Source: an uncultured Flavobacteriales bacterium
Lineage (GTDB): Bacteria; Bacteroidota; Bacteroidia; Palsa-965
DNA length: 24,718 nucleotides
Assembly: GCA_946478675.1 (NCBI GenBank)
Contig: CAMLEF010000024.1
Location: forward strand, 1-24,718
Reading direction: 5' to 3'
Numbering within the stretch: the first letter of the stretch is position 1; every line of letters begins with the position of its first letter. Shown piece by piece: positions 13,853-20,062 of this stretch. The notes beneath the pieces were generated by a model, which saw nothing but the letters and a program-made list of their open reading frames with translations, was not told where the DNA came from and did not search any database. The position numbers were made by a program, and so were the translations under genes.

Positions 13853-14946
13853 CGGGCCAGGTATTCCGAAATGAGTCGTGCGGTTTTTTCCGAAGCGCCG
13901 CTGTCGCCGAGACGATGGTGCAGCTCTTTGTAATCGTCGAGCAAACGCTGGCGGCGCGCGGGATCTTCGGTGATCTTGCGCAGCTCTTCCGCCATGTTCG
14001 CTGCCGTCATCTCGTTTTGAATAAGCTCTTTCACCACTTCGCGATCCATGACAAGATTGACAAGCGAAATGTATTTCACCTTCACCAGCCGTTTCGCGAT
14101 CTGGTAAGAGATGGCGCTGCCTTTATAGCAGACCACTTCGGGAACATTGAATAAAGCAGTTTCCAGGGTTGCCGTTCCTGAAGTGACGAGTGCAGCGTAA
14201 GACCGTTTCAGCAACGCGTACGTTTCTCCGAATACGATCTCCGCTGGGTGCTCCGCCATCCATTCTTTGTAAAACGATTCCGGCTGTGAAGGCGCGCCGG
14301 CAATAACAAAACGGTAGTTGGGAAATTGTTTCGCGCAGCGCAGCATCACCGGCAGCATCGTGCGGATCTCCTGTTTGCGGCTTCCCGGAAGCAGCGCGAT
14401 GATCTTTCGTCCGTCGTCTTTCAGCGAAGAAGGCGCCGACCAGTTCGCGATCGCATCGAGCAGCGGGTGGCCGACGAAATCGGAAGCGAAATCAAAGCGC
14501 TGGTAAAAATCTTTTTCGAACGGCAGGATGCAGAACATCTTGTCGACCGAAGCTTTGATCTTGTGCACGCGCGACTGCTTCCATGCCCAGACCTGCGGCG
14601 AGATGTAATAGAAAACGGGAATTCCCATTTCTTTTACCGCAGGAGCAATGCGCAGGTTGAAGCCGGGATAATCGACGAGGATGACTGCATCGGGTTTCCA
14701 TTGCGCGATGTCTTCTTTGCAGAAAGAAATATTGTTGAGGATCGTGCGCAAATGCATCAGCACTTCGACGAATCCCATGAAAGCGAGATCGCGGTAATGA
14801 CGAACAAGCGTTGCACCCTGCTCTTTGAGAAGATCGCCGCCCCAGGCACGGAACTCCGCCTGCGGATCATTTTTTTTGATCGCGCGAACGAGATTGGATG
14901 CGTGAAGATCGCCGGAGGCTTCGCCTGCTATGACGTAATATTTCAT
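13849..14946 (-). CDS. lpxB: Lipid-A-disaccharide synthase
   Basis: LpxB joins UDP-2,3-diacylglucosamine and lipid X to make the lipid A disaccharide on the inner face of the cytoplasmic membrane. The 365-residue product shows YVIAGEASGDLHASNLV at the start, ILVDYPGFNLRIA (about 88-100), YYISPQVWAWKQSRV (about 110-124), DFVGHPLLD, LLPGSRKQEI (about 192-201) and LVTSGTATLETAL in the donor-binding domain. ATG 14946 is chosen because the family starts at MKYYVIAGE, and it overlaps the stop of the upstream small gene (TGATG). Its TGA overlaps the SpoIID-type ATG. The tight overlaps show one operon starting at surE. Confidence 0.96.
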   Translation of the reverse strand: MKYYVIAGEASGDLHASNLVRAIKKNDPQAEFRAWGGDLLKEQGATLVRHYRDLAFMGFVEVLMHLRTILNNISFCKEDIAQWKPDAVILVDYPGFNLRIAPAVKEMGIPVFYYISPQVWAWKQSRVHKIKASVDKMFCILPFEKDFYQRFDFASDFVGHPLLDAIANWSAPSSLKDDGRKIIALLPGSRKQEIRTMLPVMLRCAKQFPNYRFVIAGAPSQPESFYKEWMAEHPAEIVFGETYALLKRSYAALVTSGTATLETALFNVPEVVCYKGSAISYQIAKRLVKVKYISLVNLVMDREVVKELIQNEMTAANMAEELRKITEDPARRQRLLDDYKELHHRLGDSGASEKTARLISEYLAR

Positions 14947-15242
14947 CAGGCCATTTTTTCGTACAACACCCAAAGCGTATACGCGACCGTTGCGAAGAGC
15001 ACGCCGCGCGCGCTTTTGTAATGTTCCCGCCAGATGAAAAGGAAGAACAGCGGAAGATTGGAGGCGTAACAAGCCAGGCTGATCGACTGCACGATAATGT
15101 TCAGGCGCGAAAAATATTCGATGAAGCCGGAGAAAGAAGTCTGGTAACGGTAAGTGAAAACGTAATAGCCGAACAACCCGATCACGGGCATCAGCAGCCC
15201 GATCACAAAACCAATGACGATATGATCGAATCGTTTTTCCAT
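14946..15242 (-). CDS. Small membrane protein between surE and lpxB
   Basis: A 98-residue protein with three predicted membrane segments (about 8-28, 45-70 and 80-96) and a Tyr-rich loop FTYRYQTSFSGF. I cannot name a family. Its ATG follows the surE stop after one base, and its TGA overlaps the lpxB ATG. Such tight coupling between surE and lpxB suggests a link to envelope biogenesis. Confidence 0.8.
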   Translation of the reverse strand: MEKRFDHIVIGFVIGLLMPVIGLFGYYVFTYRYQTSFSGFIEYFSRLNIIVQSISLACYASNLPLFFLFIWREHYKSARGVLFATVAYTLWVLYEKMA

Positions 15243-15243
15243 G

Positions 15244-16011
15244 TTACGAAAGACCTTTCATCGCGTCCAGTGCGCGGTACGAAGTGAGATCGAAATGCGA
15301 AGGCACTGCGGAAACATAACCGTTCGCCAGCGCCCAGGCATCCGTATCCTGCGCTTCAGGTTCGAAGTTTTTGAAATAACCGGTGAGCCAGTAATACTTT
15401 CTGCCGGAAGGATCTTTGCGCTCGTCGAGCTCTTCCACCCACGTGCCCATCGCCTGACGGCAAAGACGAATGCCTTTGATCTCGTCGGCGTGCAGCTTCG
15501 GAATGTTGACGTTGAGACAAACGCCTTCGGGCATGCCGTTCTCCAGCGACCAGCGAATGATCTTTTCCGCGTAAGCAGCAGCCGTCGTGAAATCCGCTTC
15601 GATGGAATAATCGAGCAGCGAAAATCCGATCGCCGGAATGCCTTCGATGGCGCCTTCCATCGCCGCCGACATGGTGCCGGAGTAAATGATGTTGATCGAA
15701 TGATTGGCGCCGTGATTGATGCCGGAAAGACAAAGCACCGGTTTGCGCGGGAGCAGTTTATTCACGGCCATCTTCACGCAATCGACCGGAGTGCCGCTAC
15801 AGCTCCAGGATTCCGCGCCGGGATGCGCATTCACTTTGTCGACACGGATCGTCGAATTGATCGTGATCGCGTGCCCCATCCCGGATTGCGGTTTGTCGGG
15901 CGCGACAACTACCACTTCTCCGAACTGCAGCGCGACTTTCACCAGCGCAGTAATACCGGGCGCATGAATGCCGTCGTCGTTGGTAACCAGAATAAGCGGT
16001 CGTTGGGCCAT
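15244..16011 (-). CDS. surE: 5'/3'-nucleotidase SurE
   Basis: SurE is a divalent-metal phosphatase acting on nucleoside monophosphates, associated with stationary-phase survival. The 255-residue product starts MAQRPLILVTNDDGIHAPG, with the metal-binding NDDG at residues 11-14. VVVAPDKPQSGMGHAIT (about 37-53) with its serine, CSGTPVDCVK (about 74-83), and SGINHGANHSINIIYSGTMSAAMEG (in parts, about 98-122) with the metal-ligand Asn complete the active site. Length is normal. An in-frame ATG 24 nt upstream would add MRCVNFAG, which lies across the promoter box, so I use 16011. It is the first gene of a run continuing through lpxB. Confidence 0.96.
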   Translation of the reverse strand: MAQRPLILVTNDDGIHAPGITALVKVALQFGEVVVVAPDKPQSGMGHAITINSTIRVDKVNAHPGAESWSCSGTPVDCVKMAVNKLLPRKPVLCLSGINHGANHSINIIYSGTMSAAMEGAIEGIPAIGFSLLDYSIEADFTTAAAYAEKIIRWSLENGMPEGVCLNVNIPKLHADEIKGIRLCRQAMGTWVEELDERKDPSGRKYYWLTGYFKNFEPEAQDTDAWALANGYVSAVPSHFDLTSYRALDAMKGLS

Positions 16012-16016
16012 TCCTG

Positions 16017-16024
16017 CAAAGTTA
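16017..16024 (-). promoter_or_regulatory. -7 promoter element for the surE-lpxB operon
   Basis: The minus strand reads TAACTTTG, a perfect match to TAnnTTTG, only 5 nt before the surE ATG. By comparison with the SRP RNA, transcription would begin at or next to the ATG. No -33 TTG at the usual spacing. Confidence 0.55.
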
Positions 16025-16086
16025 ACGCACCGCAAACGCGGGTGGTTATTGCAGCCGGCGAGTAATTAAACAAGAATTGTTAACAA

Positions 16087-16240
16087 CAGCCGCAGATGGC
16101 GCAGATAAAAATTTGCCACGAATTACGCGGATTACGCGGATTGGAACCTGCATTTATCGCTTGATCTTAGCAATAGAAAAGCCGCGGATGATACGGATGG
16201 CGCGAATTAAAATCTGCGCTCATCTGCATAATCTGCGGCT
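16087..16240. repeat. GCAGAT/ACGCGGATT word inverted repeat
   Basis: CAGCCGCAGATGGCGCAGAT (16087-16106) is complementary to the words AATCTGCG, CATCTGC and AATCTGCGGCTG at 16208-16240. Inside the loop are ACGCGGATTACGCGGATT and GCCGCGGATGATACGGATGG word blocks. It takes up most of the 331 nt gap between surE and hsp20; no gene is seen in it. Confidence 0.7.
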
Positions 16241-16253
16241 GAAAAAGAGGACA

Positions 16254-16318
16254 GGAAACGAAGCTTCCCTCTGCACGCGACACCAACCTCACTCTCGCAG
16301 CACTCTCGCTTCGTTTCC
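16254..16318 (-). terminator. Inverted repeat beyond the Hsp20 gene
   Basis: GGAAACGAAGC (16254-16264) and GCTTCGTTTCC (16308-16318) form a perfect 11 bp stem with a 43 nt loop just past the Hsp20 stop on the minus strand; outer bases GACAG and CTGTC extend it with interruptions. No T-run follows, so a terminator role is tentative. Confidence 0.45.
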
Positions 16319-16342
16319 TTATCCGCTGTCAGGATTTACTCC

Positions 16343-16789
16343 TTAAGCGATCTTGATCTCTTTCGCTTCCGGTTTCGGAGCGGCTTCTTTTTTCGGAACA
16401 AGAATGTTCAGGATGCCGTTCTCGTAAGAAGCAGAAATACCTTCTTCGTTGACTTTATCTTTCTGCAGGCGGAAGCTGCGCGAGAAGGAACCGTAACGGA
16501 ATTCGCGGCGACGGTAATTCTTTTGCTCTTCCGATTCTTCTGCTTTGTGCTCGGCAGAAATCGTCAGGAGGTTATTCTCCAGCTTCACGGAGAAATCTTC
16601 TTTGCGGAAGCCGGGCGCCGACATCTCGATGTGCCAGGAATTTTCATTCTCGACAATGTTCACAGCGGGAACGAAAGCGGCAGATTCACGGCCGGAGAAT
16701 TCGTTGTCCCAGAAAGACGGGAACGTATTGCGGAAGAACGGGTGCACCGGGATGGCGCGCTGGGGGACAAATTTTGAGAAAGTGCTCAT
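16343..16789 (-). CDS. Small heat shock protein Hsp20 / alpha-crystallin
   Basis: A 148-residue ATP-independent chaperone that holds unfolding proteins in the cytoplasm. The alpha-crystallin domain spans about 38-138: PAVNIVENENSWHIEMSAPG, KEDFSVKLENNLLTISAE, then RREFRYGSFSRSFRLQKD and ENGILNILVPKKE, where A/G-x-L motif NGILNI is typical. The short C-terminal tail EIKIA carries the I-x-I/V motif used in oligomer assembly. The N-terminus has the usual Phe-rich segment (HPFFRNTFPSFWDNEF). The upstream region has no recognisable -7 box or CIRCE element, so its heat regulation is not evident. Confidence 0.96.
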   Translation of the reverse strand: MSTFSKFVPQRAIPVHPFFRNTFPSFWDNEFSGRESAAFVPAVNIVENENSWHIEMSAPGFRKEDFSVKLENNLLTISAEHKAEESEEQKNYRRREFRYGSFSRSFRLQKDKVNEEGISASYENGILNILVPKKEAAPKPEAKEIKIA

Positions 16790-16849
16790 AGTTTTTTGTA
16801 ATTGATCCGCCGGAGCGGGGTTTGACGTTTCAGTTTTTTGAATTTCAAA

Positions 16850-16955
16850 GAAGAAGGCGCAAGCGGCGTACCAATGCGCAAAAACGCAATTTCTCCTGCC
16901 ATCGCGACAGGAAAAGCCTTCTTCGGAATGTCAAAATTTCCGTAAGCGGAATTTA
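16850..16955. other. Structured gap between Hsp20 and the phosphoesterase
   Basis: The 251 nt between two divergent genes holds no convincing gene. GAAGAAGGC (16850-16858) and GCCTTCTTC (16916-16924) form an outer stem, with TCCTG and CAGGA inside, and AAATTTCCG/CGGAATTT forms a further imperfect palindrome near 16935-16955. It may be the control region of one or both divergent genes. Confidence 0.4.
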
Positions 16956-17040
16956 CATCCGACAAATTTTCAGGTAACACTGCGGAGAAATTCTTTACGC
17001 GAACACAAGACAACGGTGATGCAACCGTGAAGCTGTGTTG

Positions 17041-17892
17041 ATGATGAGGTCATGCAGCCGGGGTTCATTTGCAAAACCCAAGACTGTGACTAAAACACGC
17101 TACCGCACCATCGTACTTTCCGATCTGCACCTCGGCACTTCTTCTTCGAAAGCGAAAGAAGTCGTTCATTTTCTCCGTCATCATCGCTGCGAAACGCTCA
17201 TCCTGAACGGCGACATCATCGATGGCTGGCAGCTGCGTAAATCCGGCTCCTGGAAAAAGAAGCACACGAAATTTTTCCGTCTCATCCTGAAACGCGCGTC
17301 CAAAGGCACGAACATCGTTTACATCCGCGGCAACCACGACGACTTCCTCGACGAAGTGCTGCCGTTTACGCTCGGCAATTTTTCCATTCGCCGTGATGCG
17401 ATGATCGAATCGGGAGAGAAGCGTTATTACGTCGTGCACGGCGACATCTTCGATACGGTGACGACGAAGCTGAAGTGGATTGCGCGGCTCGGCGACGTGA
17501 GCTACACGTTCCTCCTCTGGCTGAACAAACATTACAACCACTGGCGGGAGAAGCGCGGCCTCCCCTACTATTCGCTTTCGCAGGTGATCAAATCGAAAGT
17601 GAAAGGCGCCGTGAGCTTCATCTCCGATTTCGAAACGCAGCTCGCAGCAGTAGCCAAAGTGCGGCATTGCCACGGCGTGATCTGCGGACACATCCATACG
17701 CCCGCCGACAAAATGATCGGCAACATTCATTACCTCAACAGCGGCGATTGGGTGGAATCGCTCACCGCGCTCGTCGAAACGTACGATCACGAATGGAAGA
17801 TCATCCGTTACACCGATTGGCTGGCGTCGGTTGCCCCGGATGTTTCACAAACGACAATCACCGCTTCGCCGCTTTATCCCGTCACCGCATGA
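17041..17892 (+). CDS. Metallophosphoesterase, UDP-2,3-diacylglucosamine diphosphatase (LpxH)-like
   Basis: A 283-residue calcineurin-fold phosphoesterase resembling the LpxH-type enzymes of Bacteroidota, which hydrolyse UDP-2,3-diacylglucosamine to lipid X, the substrate of LpxB. The metal-binding motifs are all present: SDLHLG (residues 27-32), NGDIIDG near 58, GNHDD near 98, VHGD near 131 and GHIH near 219. The start is uncertain: ATGs at 17041 and 17044 or a GTG at 17086 that would give the more typical VTKTRYRTIVLSD beginning. The stop overlaps the next ATG (ATGA), so it is co-translated with the glycosyltransferase. True LpxH activity versus a paralogous role is not decided by sequence; lpxB in the same window supports lipid A. 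Confidence 0.88.
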   Translation: MMRSCSRGSFAKPKTVTKTRYRTIVLSDLHLGTSSSKAKEVVHFLRHHRCETLILNGDIIDGWQLRKSGSWKKKHTKFFRLILKRASKGTNIVYIRGNHDDFLDEVLPFTLGNFSIRRDAMIESGEKRYYVVHGDIFDTVTTKLKWIARLGDVSYTFLLWLNKHYNHWREKRGLPYYSLSQVIKSKVKGAVSFISDFETQLAAVAKVRHCHGVICGHIHTPADKMIGNIHYLNSGDWVESLTALVETYDHEWKIIRYTDWLASVAPDVSQTTITASPLYPVTA

Positions 17893-19022
17893 AACCGAAA
17901 ATCCTTTTCGCCGTGCAGGGCGAAGGCCGCGGCCACATGACACAAGCCATCTCGCTGCGACAATTGCTCGAGCGCAACGGCTTCGAAGTTTGCGGCGTCA
18001 TTGTCGGCACCAGCACGCGCCGGGAGATTCCCGCTTACTTCCTGAAACAATTCGAAGGCATTCCCGTCGAGCGATTGCAAAGCCCGAATTTCGTCACGAG
18101 GAAAAACCGCGGCATTCACATCGCAGCGACTGCCTGGCAAAACCTGCTGCGCCTCCGCACCTATCTCCGCTCCGCACGAAAGCTGCGTGCGCTCGTGGAA
18201 GATCGTCAGCCCGATCTCATCGTCAATTTTTATGAGCCGCTCGTTGCGATCTATGCGCGCACGGTTCGTCATCGTCCGCCGATCATTTGCATTGCACACC
18301 AGTATCTCGGCGGTCACACGGAATTCACGTATCCGCCGCGGCATTTTTTCGATCGCGCTTTTCTCGACAGTTATACACGCTTCACAGCAACCGGCGCTGA
18401 TCGTTTGCTGGCGTTGTCGTTTTATCCGCTGGTGAACGAGCCGAAAAAAAAGATCTTCGTTGTTCCTCCGCTGCTTCGTCGTGAAGTGAAGCAGCAAACG
18501 ATCACGCAGCAAAATTATTTTCTCTGTTACCTGCTGAATGCCGGTTACCGCAGCGATATAGAGAACTGGCACAAGGCGAACCGGGATGTGCGGTTGCACG
18601 TGTTCACCGATCTCGTTTCGGACAAAGAAGAAATTCAGCTGCATGAAAATCTCTGGTTCCACCGGCTCAGCGACACGCGTTTTCTCGAAATGATGGCGGG
18701 CTGCAGCGGCCTGGTCAGCTCTGCGGGATTCGAATCCATTTGCGAAGCGATGTATCTCGGTAAACCGGCATTGATGGTTCCGGTAGAAGGACATTTCGAA
18801 CAGCTCTGCAACGCGCACGACGGCCAACGCGCAGGCGCCGGAATTTTCGCCACGCGATTCGACATCGGGAAATTCATGGAGTGGCTACCCTCTTATTCGA
18901 ATCGCATGCAGGAATTTCGCGAATGGGAAGCGCAGTCGGAGCGGTTATTCGTAATGCATGTGCGTGAAGTGCTTTCCCAATCATTGAAAGAAGAAGAACA
19001 TTTTGCAGTAGCTCCGGTTTAA
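17889..19022 (+). CDS. MurG/MGDG-synthase-like glycosyltransferase
   Basis: A 377-residue GT-B fold glycosyltransferase. The N-terminal domain opens with ILFAVQGEGRGHMTQAISLR (residues 4-23), whose Gly-rich loop and His match MurG and diglyceride glycosyltransferases. The C-terminal donor domain shows GLVSSAGFESICEAMYLG (about 275-292) followed by KPALMVPVEGHFEQLCNA, the nucleotide-sugar binding region of this clan. Likely it adds a sugar to a lipid or polyprenol acceptor at the membrane; the acceptor is not known. The ATG overlaps the stop of the LpxH-like gene, and a lipid kinase follows, so a glycolipid role is a reasonable inference. A long open frame upstream in the same phase (from 17475) is antisense-like noise within the phosphoesterase gene. 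Confidence 0.88.
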   Translation: MKPKILFAVQGEGRGHMTQAISLRQLLERNGFEVCGVIVGTSTRREIPAYFLKQFEGIPVERLQSPNFVTRKNRGIHIAATAWQNLLRLRTYLRSARKLRALVEDRQPDLIVNFYEPLVAIYARTVRHRPPIICIAHQYLGGHTEFTYPPRHFFDRAFLDSYTRFTATGADRLLALSFYPLVNEPKKKIFVVPPLLRREVKQQTITQQNYFLCYLLNAGYRSDIENWHKANRDVRLHVFTDLVSDKEEIQLHENLWFHRLSDTRFLEMMAGCSGLVSSAGFESICEAMYLGKPALMVPVEGHFEQLCNAHDGQRAGAGIFATRFDIGKFMEWLPSYSNRMQEFREWEAQSERLFVMHVREVLSQSLKEEEHFAVAPV

Positions 19023-19142
19023 AATTCGGGAATTCGGTCATTCGGAAATTCGGAAGAGCCGGCTCACGTTACATTGTTAATCCGGACAAAACACTGCATT
19101 ACCGAATACACGAATGACCCAATGACCGAATCACCGAATTTC
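19023..19142. repeat. ATTCGG-word inverted repeat, second copy
   Basis: Left arm 19023-19053 (AATTCGGTCATTCGGAAATT and neighbours) is complementary to right arm 19101-19142 (words CGAATGACC, AATGACCGAA, TCACCGAATT). It uses the same words as 9787-9864, ten kilobases away. The start of the lipid kinase gene lies 14 nt beyond it. Confidence 0.7.
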
Positions 19143-19156
19143 CTTTAATTTGCCGC

Positions 19157-20062
19157 ATGAGCACACCGGGCGAAAAACGCAAGCGCATTGCCTTTGTCAT
19201 TAATCCGAAATCGGGAAGCGATCGAAAAACAGATCGCGTAGCGCTGATCCGCGGAATGCTTTCGGCGAATTACGACAGCGAAATTATTCCGTGGAAAAAA
19301 GTCGAAGACCGCGATCACATTTTCAATCGCGTGCGCACGGAAGGTTTCGACATTGCGGTTGCAGTGGGTGGCGACGGAACCGTCAGTCAACTCGCGGATG
19401 CGCTGAGCGGCACGGACGTTGCGCTGGGAATTATTCCTTTCGGTTCGGGCAACGGGCTGGCGCGCCATCTCGGTGTTCCGCTGAAAACGGCAGACGCGAT
19501 GCAGCTGCTGGAGACCGGCGTAGTGCGTCGCATCGATCGCGGAAAATTCAACGAACGTTCTTTCTTCTGCACCGCCGGCGTCGGCTTCGATGCGCGGATC
19601 GGAAAGCTGTTTGCGGAAAGTCACACGCGCGGCTTCTGGACGTATGCGAAAATGACGTTGCGTGAATTCCGCTCTTATTCGCACGAACATTACACCATCG
19701 ACATCGACGGCAAAACGATCGAACGCGATGCGTTTCTCATTACAGTGGCCAACGCCGGGCAATACGGCAACAACGCGTGGATCGCACCGAAAGCCAATGC
19801 GTGCGACGGCTTGCTGCACGTTTCCATTCTCAAGCCGTTTCGCTGGTGGAACATGATCGGCATCGCGCGAAAAATGTTCGGGAAAACACTCGACACGTCG
19901 CGCTTTCTCGAAACGCACACCGGAAAAAACATCCGCATCACGCGAAAGAGCAGCGGCGCTTCGCACTTCGACGGCGAGCCCGACAACAGCGGAACGGTGC
20001 TGCAGGCCACGATCGAACCGGGCGTGCTGAAAGTCGTCGTGCCTGCGACGTTCAACGGATAA
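19157..20062 (+). CDS. Diacylglycerol kinase family lipid kinase (YegS/DgkB-like)
   Basis: A 301-residue soluble or peripheral lipid kinase that uses ATP to phosphorylate diacylglycerol or a related lipid. The catalytic domain has FVINPKSGSDRK (residues 13-24), AVGGDGTVSQLADAL (about 72-86) with the GGDGT nucleotide loop, IIPFGSGNGLARHLG (about 95-109), and later ANAGQYGNNAWIAPKANACDG (in parts, about 195-215), where the acidic D of the core sits. ATG 19157 follows TTAATTTG, a one-mismatch -7 box, by 4 nt, so a leaderless message is possible. It probably works with the preceding glycosyltransferase in lipid metabolism. Its TAA touches the stop of the opposing WG-repeat gene. Confidence 0.94.
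   Translation: MSTPGEKRKRIAFVINPKSGSDRKTDRVALIRGMLSANYDSEIIPWKKVEDRDHIFNRVRTEGFDIAVAVGGDGTVSQLADALSGTDVALGIIPFGSGNGLARHLGVPLKTADAMQLLETGVVRRIDRGKFNERSFFCTAGVGFDARIGKLFAESHTRGFWTYAKMTLREFRSYSHEHYTIDIDGKTIERDAFLITVANAGQYGNNAWIAPKANACDGLLHVSILKPFRWWNMIGIARKMFGKTLDTSRFLETHTGKNIRITRKSSGASHFDGEPDNSGTVLQATIEPGVLKVVVPATFNG

Noticed and set aside
16786..17013. 75-codon minus-strand frame upstream of Hsp20
   Set aside because: No recognisable motif, no promoter box, overlaps the Hsp20 start, and covers an inverted-repeat region.
17475..17888. Upstream extension of the MurG-like glycosyltransferase
   Set aside because: The extra 138 codons overlap the phosphoesterase in another frame and are Arg-rich and unlike the family; the ATGA overlap gives a natural start at 17889.
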